NCBI GenBank assembly: GCA_037447655.1
Contig: JBBHKE010000474.1
Span: 64,001 to 109,408, forward strand
Origin: Zygnema cylindricum
Lineage: Eukaryota; Streptophyta; Zygnematophyceae; Zygnematales; Zygnemataceae
DNA length: 45,408 bases
Direction of reading: 5' to 3'
Shown: piece by piece, positions 12,265 to 23,490 of the stretch
Layout: every line of letters begins with the position of its first letter
Numbering within the stretch: position 1 is the stretch's first letter
The notes under the pieces: generated by a model
Told to the model about the DNA's origin: nothing
The model's input: the letters and a program-made list of their open reading frames with translations, nothing else
The model's database searches: none
Made by a program: the position numbers and the translations under genes

Positions 12265-13050
12265 TAGTGTTGTGTATCGGAAAAAAACTTATCGCGATAA
12301 CACCGATACCGATAGTTATCGGTTATCGAACGGTCAGAGGTTCCGATATATCGGTCTAGGACCAACAAATTCCATATCGGCGATAACTTTTTAAAAATAT
12401 AGTATGCATACAATAGTACTATATAACATACTGTATTATATAATTTTCATTATATAGCGTGGAATGCCACGTATAAGAATTTGTTCCGCGTATCTATTTA
12501 ACTGGAAATCTTTACGGACAGCGCTGCACATAAACGTCGACAAATATAAGTTAATACTTTATTGTTATAAAACTATACTATCGAAACGAAAAAAATAAAA
12601 TACATTGTAAAATTTCTAAATCAAACTTTTTCCAAAAAAAGACGAACAGACTGAACGAAGCAGACGAACACACCTGTCAGACTGCCGCCATTTCCAGACG
12701 CCATATTTTGAAAATTCTGGCAGCAGGAATTTTGAAAACCCCCTTAAATAAGGAATAATGATGGAAAATTCGCGATTTTTTACCGGAATCGGGAGTAAGG
12801 GGGTCCGCTGCGCGTCCGGGGAATACGACGTACAGTTGCTTGTACAGGTCGTACATTTATCTGTACGGTCCGTACAGATATCGCCGATAGTTATCGTTAT
12901 CGGCATTATCGCCGATAAGTACCCGATATTATCGGCTACTTATTGGCGATAGGACCGATGTCGATATATCGTACCAATATATCGATTATCGGGAACCCGA
13001 AAAAAGGTCCATATCGGTTATCGGTAAATCCTTACCGATACACAACACTA
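12265..13050. mobile_element. Non-autonomous hAT-like element, copy 1 (complete)
   Basis: The ends are TAGTGTTGTGTATCGG and its inverse, flanked by the perfect 8-bp duplication GTTGACGT at 12257-12264 and 13051-13058. An 8-bp duplication with terminal TAGTG is typical of hAT transposons. Subterminal regions are filled with short TATCGG/CCGATA words and GTACGG/CCGTAC words. The 786 bp hold no transposase frame, so it would need a transposase in trans. It is closely related to copy 2 (37406-38300), in the opposite orientation. Confidence 0.85.
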
Positions 13051-13879
13051 GTTGACGTATACAGTCGTCACAAACTTAGGGTGAGGTTCCATTAGGGAAA
13101 ATATGTCGTTGTTTACAGAAAACCGTACTGTTTCGTACAGTGTCGTACCAAAAAAAATAAAATGTCAGAAAAACAAGCCTACTGAATGAGGGATTTGATT
13201 CTCCACGTTTATGGGCGTAAACGTGGACCGTCGGATGCATGATCGGATACGCCATCGTCTGACACTTTCAGTTCGCAACAAATGACCCGGAGTAGGTCAA
13301 TTCTTAGCGCCTGAACGAATGGCATCGCGCCTCGTGGAAAAGTGAACAAATATCCACGACGACCGCGCGACCAGGTGGGTACACGTCGCGTATGACATGT
13401 GCCTTCCGCCACGGAGGATGCGAGGCCACCGGAAGCCGCAAGAAAATCTTTGACGGAGGATATTGTTTCACGCTTCTGTTGCCATCCACTAACCATTCTG
13501 ACATTTTCATACGCTTTTACAAATCTTAAGTTTCGTTTGCCCGTACAGATTCTATTCAATACGCCGTACGAGTAAATTTTTACCTTCATTGGTAAAACTC
13601 TGTGGTCACAATTTGTTGTCAGAGATTCTGTAAAGATTACCATAATCGCATTCATAAATAACGTGGACCAATCAAAATGTGATACGCGAAAAAAATGTCG
13701 GTTACTGACCCGACACAATGGAACGGTCGCTTCAGTAAACGAATTTTTGACGTTTACTGAGACCGCCTAATGGAACAACGCTCTTAAGTAACAATCTCGA
13801 GAAAATACATAGAGACACTTGAAATCCGGGTCCGCCGGATCCGCGCTAAAATCCAAAGTAAGTACGCTAAGTTACAACT

Positions 13880-13913
13880 ACATGGGGCCGTACCCTATTA
13901 GCGATACACGGTG
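13880..13913. repeat. Isolated MITE-like terminus
   Basis: The sequence ends ATTAGCGATACACGGTG-TA, matching the terminal repeat of the CACCGTGAATCG MITE family. ACATGGGGCCGTACCC inside it is nearly inverted to GGGTATGGCCCCATGT at 11637-11652, so the two may bound one decayed element that encloses hAT copy 1. No clean partner terminus was identified. Confidence 0.3.
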
Positions 13914-14433
13914 TAGTTTGTTGAATCATCAAAACAAGTGTTTAAATTTAAAAAACATATCCGTCGATATAGCAGCTTCGCAGCTGATAATAATATTTGT
14001 TCCTTAGAGTCGACAGTGCGATAGGGAAAAAAAATCGCAAACACGATTCTGCTCAGCGCACGTGCGTATGGCAACAAGTATAAATGCGTACATAATCCGT
14101 ACAGCACTGGTACTACCGTACCTGCCGGCGAAAAACGTGGACAACTTCATAAAAACGACCTGCTTCTGTCACGAGTCACGACCTGGTAACATTGTTACGC
14201 TGAGTAATCGGATCATTTCGTGTAAAATAAACTTCGCCTGAAAATGTAACATAGAAACTGTAAAATCCAGCACAGGCGCGGGTTCTTCTGAGAAGCAAGT
14301 GCGAATTTTAATTGACGCAAGAGTTTTGGTCCGCAAGTGCAAAAACTTGCAGGATTCGTACAAGCATTGTATGGAGTCAAAAGCAAACATTCCCTCATTG
14401 GCTATCCATACTTTTCAATGTCAATCTTTTTAC

Positions 14434-14867
14434 CATAGTTCAAAAGTAGGTGACCGTACGCCCATACAATATGCCTATTGTACGCAAAGCATACAATATG
14501 CCCTTAAGAGTTAAGACCCATATTGTATTGGCCGCAAAATGAAATAAAATAGGAACATCGATCGATAGAGGATTAAACATCATGTCTAAATTCTAAGAAG
14601 ATCACATGAAAAGCCCATAACACAACTTACGATAGGACTTACGTCCGCGCTTTTTTTTCCGGGATTTTTTTCCCGCGGAATGTCATCCTACGCCGTGTCA
14701 GTTCGCTAAAAAATTTCGTTCGGCGGCGTGCGCTGTACTATGATCATACGTCAGATTCGTATGTTTGTACAGGGGTGTGCACAACGCACACACATACAGT
14801 ATGCCTCATCTGCGCGAGTTTTGCGCCAAGTTTTGTGCGCCTACCAAACACCTACTTTTTAACTATG
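14434..14867. mobile_element. Second hAT-like non-autonomous family, copy A
   Basis: The element starts CATAGTTCAAAAGTAGGTG and ends in a slightly diverged inverse (CACCTACTTTTTAACTATG). The 8-bp duplication CTTTTTAC flanks it at 14426-14433 and 14868-14875. The left 200 bp are nearly identical to copy B at 39118. No coding frame of note lies within its 434 bp. Confidence 0.8.
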
Positions 14868-14875
14868 CTTTTTAC

Positions 14876-17580
14876 CTCGCAACTATTTAACATTTTTAGC
14901 GGTATATTCATCCCTTTAGCTCCTTTTATATGGTTTTTGTGGTTGCACTCTCATCGTTAGGTCATCTCAAAACCGCGAATGCGTTGGACTTCTCACTTAT
15001 AACTATTGCGTTTTTATGCTTCACCATTAATTTCCTTTGCTTTTGTGATGAATCCCACCGTTTTTTATTTCCCTCTCCTTACAAAAACAACAATAACAAC
15101 ATTCCAGCACAAACGCGGGTTGCGCTGACCTCCTAACAAGACTCTACATGGAAAACAAGAACATCGCATGGTTCTAACGTGTAGGTGTAATTGTAATATA
15201 GAAGTAGTTATTCCTTATTACCCGTTGATAAAAAAAAAATTATATGTATAATTGTACTCTCGTTATATGGTCATAGCAAGTCGCGCCTGAGTGCGATGGT
15301 ACAAAATGACACAAAGTAAAAAGAACAAAAAAAGAAGTAAGATTCGAATAACTAGGTAGTTGCAATGTCTATCGTTGTTATTTAAACGGTTTTAAGCATC
15401 ACCTTATCACGCGCTTTTCCGGTTTTAAATCTTGGTATAAAAGTCTAAATGCAAGAGTGTGACATTTTTTATGTTATCCTTAAAAAAAAAAATTAACGGT
15501 TGGTCACAAACCTAGATGCCTTTCATTGTCGATGAGAAATAGCTTCTCTGGACCATCAATACAAGGTGCAATGTATTATAGAATAACGTAAATCAAATCG
15601 TAGACACTTTTGTAATGACGAATTTACACTTTAAATTGGCTATGTTTGGATACAAAGTCAAGTCACAGAGCAAATACCCTTACCTTAAATAAATTTAGGG
15701 TTATGACTGCGAACACCAAAACAATTGCTTAAAACACCAATATAGCAGGTGCAGTACAAACGACAGTTGGGAGGACCATACTGAAACAACTACAACCGGT
15801 CGTTAAAAGCTATTTTTTAATTTAAATAAACGCTAACGTTTACAAGTAAGCATTTTTCTTGTCTTATGATCTTATGAGAATCCAAATCTTGCCTCGAAAC
15901 AATCGTTGGATGATTTTCGCGCGCGCTAGAAGCTGTTTTTGCGAGTGCAGAATCCATGTGCTAAAAACGTTGCTAAAAAATTAATAAATAACAAGAAAAA
16001 CTAGAAAACCTTAAGCACACTAAATACGTCCCCTAAAATATGTTGAAACATTCCGACGACACGGTCGACGGCAGATGCTGACCGTCCCGTTCACAATTTG
16101 TCTTAAAAAAGATACGCAGTCTGGAAGTAGGTGTCCACAGTAAATTCTGCTCGTGTCCGCAGTCTTTCTTAAAATATGGATTAAGAGTTGAGGCTGGCAG
16201 GGTCAACTGAACTTTCTACCGTCGATCTGGAGATTTTACGATTCAGATCTCTTCTAGACGTTACTCGAACAATAATGACGTGTCCATTTTTCGATTCGTC
16301 ATTGAAGCATTGAACTAAAATCCGTGCCACTGTACGGTAAGTAGCAGATGCTGATCTCATTAGTTATTAATACACATTCGGACAAATTTGTACACTCAGA
16401 AATTAAATACTACAACCGTGCGTTTCAAAACTGGTTTAAAAAATTAAAACTGTAAAGATTTCGAAAGCCGACAAAACAGCCAAATAGCGACTCCGTACAG
16501 GATATATCCGTACAAATCATGTAGCTGACTCGTTGACTAAATCCGTAACCGACTCCTGAATTTCCGGAACCTTGCCACCAGTCACGTTTGACAAACTTTG
16601 ACCTTGACTACTGACACGTACGCATCTAGAGTCGCAGATTCTTTCCTATACGACAACATTACGAGCCTTTTTTGTCTGTTTCCAAACTCAGCGTTCCCTA
16701 TTGTCTTTTCCACAATCCGACATTCTTGTACAGCTATAAAACCGTACATCTCGTGACTATCGTGCTAAACGACAAATCCACCAACGATCGAATCTTTCTC
16801 GCTTGTCTTTACATCCGATCCAGCGCACCGCCTCAGAGAACCACTCCACCGACTTTTCAAAACCGTTAGCCCATCCAGAAGTGGAAGACGACAAAAATTC
16901 ACCGTAAAAAATTGTCGTCACTCAATCTTTTGTTTTTTTCCAATTTTGTCACAACACGGGCGACTGACAGCCGTTCCGATTCCAGAAACAAATCCTGGCC
17001 GCTGAAAAAAATCTCCTTCCTACTCCACACTTGCAAAAAAACAAAAAAAACTAAAAAAACTAAAAAAACAAAAAAACAAAAAAACAAAAAAAACAAAGAA
17101 ACCGAAAAAGTAATCTACCTATATTTCAAAGCCGCATAGTTCACACGTGTTTTAAAAAAATCCTGACCGTCCAGCTCAAATTCTTTCGCAAATCTTACCG
17201 GTGCCAAAAAAATATCCACGCGCCTTGAACATTGTAGCCCATCCGGACCGTACATCTCAAACCGTACACTTAAGGCCGTACACGTAGCTCTCGGGACTCA
17301 GGAGCTAATCTCACCGGTTGACGAAAACAAAGTACGACGCTGTACAAACATCTTTTGAACGTGGATCCGCCCTGGTGACGACGACTCCTCCCTGGAATCC
17401 CGCCGCAAGTGCTGGCATTAAATGTTTAAAAAACGACAAACCACTCAAATTTAAATGCGTCGTCACGCGACCTCTCCCCGCCTGCCACGCGGCGTCTATT
17501 TGGCCCTTCTATTGTTTTCTTCAGCGTGACGTGACAGTAACCGCCAGGCAGTCACTCCTCCAGAGTACTGTACTGTAACG
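14876..17580. other. Gene-poor stretch, nothing resolved
   Basis: No exon, RNA gene or complete element was recognised. The sequence is AT-rich with many stops in all frames. The kinase gene's missing N-lobe exons were looked for here and not found. Confidence 0.4.
17035..17105 (+). repeat. A-rich tract with AAAAAAC periodicity
   Basis: Runs of seven to nine A separated by C or CT repeat across about 70 bp. It could be a decayed poly(A) tail of a retroposon or a simple repeat. No retroposon body was recognised next to it. Confidence 0.6.
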
Positions 17581-17581
17581 C

Positions 17582-17590
17582 ATGTCTCTC

Positions 17591-17625
<35 letters not shown>

Positions 17626-17742
17626 CCTCTCTCCCTCCCTCTCTCCAATTCACTTCAACTTGCCCCGTCACTCTAAAACCGTTCCTCTCTCTCTCTTTCC
17701 CTCTCCCTCTCCATTATTTTTCTACCGATCCCAGCAATTAAA

Positions 17743-17783
<41 letters not shown>

Positions 17784-17898
17784 TCCCCCTCTCACCCAAG
17801 GCATGGGTGTCCTCCCACTCCCTTCCCCCTCCCCTCCCACCTCCAAATCCTCCTCTCTCCCTCCCCCTCCCATCACCCCGACCTTCCCCTCCCTCCCC
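17582..17898 (+). repeat. Pyrimidine tract with (CT)n microsatellites
   Basis: The plus strand is almost wholly C and T, including uninterrupted (CT)n at about 17600-17622 and 17748-17779. It runs straight into the assembly gap. Confidence 0.9.
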
Positions 17899-17908
17899 NN
17901 NNNNNNNN
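17899..17908. other. Assembly gap (10 N)
   Basis: Ten N bases lie exactly where the plus strand switches from a C/T tract to a G/A tract. The true gap length is unknown. Exons for the kinase N-lobe could have been lost here. Confidence 0.95.
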
Positions 17909-18990
17909 GGTTAAAGGGGAGCAAAGGGGAGTAGATTGAGAAAGAGAGGAGAGGGGGGAGGGGAAAAGAGTGGGGTGATAGGAGTACGCAGAGAGAGGAG
18001 AGGAAGTTGAAAAGGGGATTAAGGGAGGGAAGGGAGAAGTGAAAGCCGTACTTGAGGATTAGGGTAGGAGGGAAGGAAGGGGAAAGAGGGGAATTGAGGG
18101 GAAATGGGGGGAGGGGAGGGGAAATGAGGCGGAAAAGGGAGGGAATGTGAGGAAATGAGGGGGAAAGGAGGGAGAAATGAAGGGAAATGAGGAGAGAAGG
18201 GAGGAGGTAAGGTGGAAAATGAGGGGGAGGGAAGGGAATGAGAAGGGAAGGGAGGAGGTAAGGGAAAGTGAGGGGAAATTGGGGGAATTGAGGGGCAAAT
18301 GAAGACAAAGAAGAGGGAAGGGAGGGAATTAGGGGAAAAGTTGAAGGAGAGGAGAGAGACGCATGAGGATAGTGGGGTGAGAAAAGGGGAGGGGGGAGAG
18401 GAGAGAAAGTGTTAAATGAGGGGAAACGAGGGGAAATTGGAGTAATGTAAGGAAAAGGAGGGAAAGGAGGGAAAGAGGAGAAAGGGGGGAAAAGGGGGAA
18501 AATTTGCGGAAATGCGGGGAAAGTGGGAGGAAGTGGATGGAAAAAAAGGAAATGAAGGGATAAAGGGGGAAAGAGGGAGCGAGGTGGGTGGGAATGGGGA
18601 AAAAGGGGGTGGAGAGAGAAGAGGAGAGAGGAGGAGAAAGGGGAAAAAGGAGAGCGATATGGGGGTAAGAGCCCTCGTGAGGATAGCAAAAAGGAAAGGG
18701 GAAAAGGGGGGAGGAGAGGGAAAAATAGGTGGGAAGCGAAGGGAAAGCGGGGAAAAAGGGAGGGATAAAAAAGGTAAATGGGAAAATAACAAAGAGGAAA
18801 ATTTGGGGAAAATAGAGGGAGGAAAAGACAGGAAATTAGGGGAAAACGTGAGGGTGAAGAGAGGAGGAAAAGGGGAAGAGGAGTGGAAAAGTAGGGAAAA
18901 GGAGGGACAAAGGAGAAGCGGAGGAAATTAGGGGGAAATGGGGGAAGGAAAGGGAAGAAGTAAGGGAAGGGGAAGAGGGAGGGGGAAAAG
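17909..18990 (+). repeat. ~1.1 kb polypurine tract
   Basis: The plus strand is overwhelmingly G and A, with scattered T and very little C, in words such as GGGAAA and GGAGGGAAGG. Long open frames on both strands here are composition artefacts. Such tracts can form triplex or G-quadruplex structures, which may explain the nearby gap. Confidence 0.9.
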
Positions 18991-19892
18991 AAGAGATTTT
19001 TGAGTTCACGTGTTGGAAAAGTTAGGTTTTTTTAAGTGAAGGTTTAACTTCTGGGCTGATATTGAACAGATACAGATCATTTTCAATAGACTTTGGGAGA
19101 TTTTAGGTCAATATGATTCTGGGTCTTTTTTCTGAACTTCAGGTTTTTAGCCAAAATTTTCGGTTAAAAAAAGGTAAATTTGAGGTCAAACTTTAAGTCA
19201 TTTTTATGAATCCAACGATTATGTGAGTGTTATTTTCTGTAAAATTTAGTCACAATTGGATGAATTCGAGGTCAATTTGAAGAGATTCTGAAGCAAATGA
19301 TTTCAATGTGAATATCCATTTTTGTACAAAAGAAGTCAATTTAACAATTTGAAGGTCAATTTTGAAATCTGGGGGACCACGACCAGACTAATTTCTAACT
19401 ACAATTAGTGGAATTTTTTATAAATGCGACTTTTGTAACATGATAAAAATTATATGCACACCACAGATAATAGTAATGGTAGTATATAAATAGAGAGACA
19501 TAAGGCCCTTTGAATACCTGTCTTTTCAAATTCCCACCAGTAATGTCAAATACGTTTTTTTTTTTCTAAAATCGATCCACAATATTTCTCATTTATGGTT
19601 CCTTCAGTTCTGATTTTGCGAGAGATTGATTATTTTTTCTTTTTTAGATCTGCTTGTCTCACTTCAAATCTTTAGTATAAATCATTGTAGAAAATACTGG
19701 AAAAAAATATAAACTCTCAACCATTCCCCATTCTCCTTCCATCAGTCTCCATTTTTCATTCCTCCATTCTCTCTCTCTCCCCCCATTTCCTCTTTCCTTC
19801 CACTTTCCCCCTCTTCCCCGCCCTTTCCCTCCCCTTCCCTCTCCCTCTCCCTCCCTCTCCCCTCCCCTCCCTCCCCTTCTCCCCCTCTTCAG
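18991..19892. other. Intron 5' of the first visible kinase exon
   Basis: This is AT-rich sequence with recurring GAGGTCAA and AGGTCAAT words at 19105-19370. From about 19710 it becomes a pyrimidine tract that leads directly into the acceptor CTCTTCAG at 19885-19892. No coding exon was found. Confidence 0.5.
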
Positions 19893-22689
19893 CGAGTTTA
19901 CCTTGTAATGGAAATTTGCGCTGGAGGCGAACTTTTTGAACGAATTCGCTCCCGAAAACGGTATCCGGAAAAAGACGCGGCTCTCGTTTGCCGCTCTCTG
20001 ATTGGTGCGATTGCCCACTGCGCCTCCAAAGGAATTTTGCATCGAGATGTAAAACCGGAGAACGTGCTTCTATGTCGACAAGATTGTAACGTTTCCGTTA
20101 AACTGGCGGATTTCGGGCTTGCGACATTTTTGACACCGGGTAAGGGAGGAAGAGGGAAAGGGAGAGGGAGATGGGGTTTTGGTTTGGTTGTGTTGGTTTT
20201 CTCTCTCTATCTCTCTCTCTCTCTTTCTCCCTCTCTCTCCATCTCTCTCGCTTTCTCCCTCTTACAGCCATCTTTTCCATCTCTCTCCCATATTATATTT
20301 TCTTCCATCTCCTCACCTCTCCCTCTTCCCCACCTTTCCCTCTCCCCCACCTTTCCCTTTTTCTCACCTCTCCCCCACCTTTCCCTTTTTCTCACCTCTC
20401 CCTCTCCCCACCTTTCCCTCTCCCTCACCTCTCCCCCACCTTTCCCTCTCCCTCACCTCTCCCTCTCCCTCACGTCTCCTTGCCTCTCCCTCTCCTCCAG
20501 GTAACCCAGTTACTACCATGGCCGGATCTGCGTACTATATCGCTCCGGAAGTTTTGGAGGGATCCTACGGTCAGGAGGCCGACATGTGGAGTGTGGGAGT
20601 GGTTTTATACATTCTTTTGTGTGGATTACCTCCATTTTGGCACGAGACGGAAGAAGGTATTTTTGAAGCGATTCGTAAAGGAAATTACGATTTGAAAGGC
20701 GGACCGTGGAAAGGGATTTCTTCCGGAGCGAAAGATTTGGTTCAAAAGATGTTGGTTCAAGACCCGAAGGAGAGGATAACCGCGGAAAAGGCAATGAGTG
20801 AGTGATTTTTTGTCAGTTTTTTTTTTTCAGGTTTTGAGGTTTTTTTTTGGGTTGTTTTTGGTTTTGTTTTTAGTTTTGTTTTAGTTCTTTTTTGTTTTGA
20901 GTAGGTGAACTGAACTGGAATTTATCTTTTCGTTTTTGTTTTGATCGTTTTGATCTTTGTTGAGTGGCGGGACGCGATTTGTTTTCAAATTTTGGTCAGT
21001 TTGTTTTTCAATTTTGATTCTAATAATGTTGGTTTTGGTTTGGTTTGTTTTGCTTTTGTTTTGTTTTTGTTTTCGTTTTCGTTTTTGTTATTTTATTGTT
21101 TCGTTTATTTGTTTTTTATTTTAGTTTTGTTCTTTTCTTACAAAGTACCAAATTCTTAGTTGAAATTGTGATACGAAAAATACTTGTACCGTATAGTGTT
21201 TTTCTGATATAATATTGAACAACGATACAACTTAATCCGTATCACGATATTACTATCCCACGGTACTTGTTTTGTACCTTATATGCTGCGTTTTTTTTTT
21301 GTCTTCTAGTGATGCTGTAATGAATATCGGCTCGATACAGAAACTAGAAGAATATCGCGTATCGAGGGACAAATTAAAACCCCGTATCGCATGTTTCGAA
21401 AGATATACATCACTACACTGTCCATCGTTATTAGCCTTAAAGATTAATTAGTGTTAATGTGAGATGAAAATATATAATACTGGTTTCGAGCATGAAGACG
21501 TGGCAGATTTTTGTCCACTCTCTTAAATAGTGTTGCTAATTTGTGATTCTCGGCCAAAAAAAGTCGTGACTGAATTAGTATTTAACTCTAATAACGATGG
21601 GCGGTGTATCGTTTGTTCTCAATTTTACTTTTTATTTTGTTGTCTTTTTTTCTGCTTTGCTTTTACTTGGCTTTGGCTTTCCCCCTCCCTCTCTTTCTCC
21701 CTCTCCCTCTCCCTCTCCCTCTCCCTCTCCCTCTCTCTAACTCCACCCTCCCCAACTTTCCGCTCTCTTTATGTCTTTCAGGTCATCCATGGATTTTGGA
21801 ACACTACCAGAAATCGGCCCCAGTGGCCGATACGGCCGAACCCGAATCGATGGCGATTCATTCGGAAACCGATTTTCACATTCCCGTCGCAGAAGTCGTT
21901 TCGAATCTACGCCGTACATCTACCATAGAAAGTATAGATTCCGACAAATCCGACTTCAGTCCTCGACATTCACGAAAATGGACGACGGGAGATTACTCCA
22001 ACTGTAACAGCAGTAACGGCCGCCCTTTGCGGACAGCCGTTCCTTTTTCGCCGATGGATATTGGAAATCGACGGTGTCGAGGATTGGACTTTAGTGAGAT
22101 TTCATCGAACGGTCACGGATCGCCCGGCCGATCGAACATGAATCTTTTCAGTTCTCCGCGACACTCTCCCGGTTTAGTTCGCAGTTTCGGCGGCTCCGGC
22201 GATTTGTCGCACATGCTTAAGTCAGTGACGCGACAGGGTTCAGGAGATTTAAGCGCCTATAATTTGCACCGACGTCAGGGTTCAGGAGACTTAAGCGCAT
22301 TCAATCTTTGCCGCCGGCAGGGTTCCGGAGATTTAAGTCACTTGTTACGTCACGACACGGAACTTCCAGTACCGTCGATTCTTTCGCGCGGAAATTCCGG
22401 AGATTACCAAAATTATTTAAATTCGGTCGCCGAACGATCGATGGATTCGGCGGAATGCGAATTCGTGGATAGATTGGCGCGCAAATTGAGAGGATTGCAT
22501 TGGGAGGAGGCCAGTAGTGAAGGAGGAGGAGGGGGAGAGGAGAAGGGGAGAGGAGTAATGGCTTCTTCTGAGGCAGCCATGGTTGAAAGTAGGATGCCTC
22601 CGAGATTTCCGGCGCAGAGAGACGTGACAGGACAGTGGTCGAGAGAGAAAGCTCATCTACAAGGGATGAAAACCTCGACTCATTTGTAG
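19893..22689 (+). CDS. CDPK/PEPRK-type Ser/Thr protein kinase without EF hands (5' partial)
   Basis: Three exons are read: 19893-20139, 20501-20797 and 21782-22689 (TAG), with GT-AG borders and consistent phases, encoding about 483 residues. The kinase lobe shows [17 protein letters not shown] (hinge), HRDVKPEN (catalytic loop), [17 protein letters not shown] (activation segment), [16 protein letters not shown], and AKDLVQKML...HPWILEHY at its end. The C-terminal 300 residues are Ser-rich and contain no EF hand or CDPK junction, which favours PEP-carboxylase-kinase-related kinases over true CDPKs. Four GSGDLS motifs (three as RQGSGDLS at 14-residue spacing) lie at 22195-22340. The glycine loop and catalytic lysine must be encoded upstream and are not visible. 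The last ~60 residues run into GA-rich DNA and are less certain. Confidence 0.85.
20160..20500 (+). repeat. Polypyrimidine tract in kinase intron
   Basis: The intron 20140-20500 is mostly (CT)n and CCTCTCCC arrays (CACCTTTCCCTCTCCC-type units), continuing up to the acceptor CTCCTCCAG. Long open frames through it are read-through artefacts. Confidence 0.85.
21307..21415. mobile_element. Short TAGTGATG-ended element or hAT fragment
   Basis: The 109 bp are bounded by TAGTGATG and its inverse CATCACTA, with GATAC/ATCG-rich interior resembling the hAT-like family. No matching 8-bp flanks were found. A MITE starts at the TA that ends it. Confidence 0.3.
21416..21606. mobile_element. TA-flanked MITE in kinase intron
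   Basis: The terminal repeats are CACTGTCCATCGTTATTAG and the inverse of CACCGCCCATCGTTATTAG, with TA on both sides (21414-21415, 21607-21608). The interior shares GACGTGGCAG, GTCCAC and AAAAAAGTCG words with the copy at 25526, so these are one ~195-bp subfamily. Confidence 0.7.
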
Positions 22690-23490
22690 TTTGGAAGAGG
22701 GAGAGGGAGAGGGAGAGAGAAGTCCATGAGAGGGAGAGAGAAAATGTTGTGTATGGGACATGCAAATCAACGGATAAGATTGGATCGAAGCGACGACGCA
22801 TAAAGTCGCGACATAAACTTTTAATAATATTGGTTTCATTTGATTTTGATTATAGAGAAAGTCTCGACTTCTTGGACAAATAGAAAGAGATAGTTGACCT
22901 TGAACTTTTTGTTGATTTTTGTTAGTTGATTAGAAGTTAAGAGTTGAAAATTCAACTTACGGTAGAGGGATTGTATAATGTAGATAGACTTTATTTAGAG
23001 AAACAAAAGTTGAAAACCAATTACCATTTTTTTCTTTTTTTTTCAGTTGTACATTGTTCCTCTTTAGACCAAAACTGGGTGTCTTGGCGAAGGCTGAAAG
23101 TCAAGAGCGTTAGAAAATTGTGATTTTGAAGAATTTAAAGTTTCTAAAACTTTTCTCTTAGTAAAAAAAATCCCGTGTAGGAAATCTTGTTAGAAAGCTT
23201 TTGCTTTTGAGTTAAAGCGTAACATGATTTTTTTTTCTTTTTCTTTTTTTTTCCTTTTTTGGTCGATGGAAAGTTTCTTCTCTTTGGGCCTCTCTTTTCT
23301 CCCTAGACATGGAAACCATGGACTAAGTCATGAAAATATGGACAAACAAGGGTGTATTTTATGAAAAAGGATTATCTTTAGAAAAAGAATGTGCTATAGA
23401 ACAAGAATGTTTTTTAGAAAAAGTGTTTTTTACGAAATAGGATGTTTAAAAGAAGGATGTTTTTCAAAAAAATGATGGGTTGTTATAAAA
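22690..23490. other. Kinase 3' flank
   Basis: It starts with a GAGAGG-rich stretch (22695-22742), then AT-rich sequence with poly-T runs. No polyadenylation signal stands out and no other gene is seen. Confidence 0.45.

Noticed and set aside
13209-13718. 169-codon minus-strand frame in the transposon region
   Set aside because: No recognisable domain. A possible GGTTCCATTAGG terminal repeat pair (about 13085 and 13766) is only ~12 bp and lacks matching target duplications.
17582-18931. Long open frames of up to 338 codons on both strands
   Set aside because: They are Ser/Pro/Phe/Leu or Gly/Glu/Lys/Arg low-complexity translations of C/T and G/A tracts around the gap; no domain or start context.
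20160-20500. Open frames running from the kinase exons through the intron
   Set aside because: The translation is Ser-Leu-Pro repeat from (CT)n DNA, and good splice sites remove it with correct phase.
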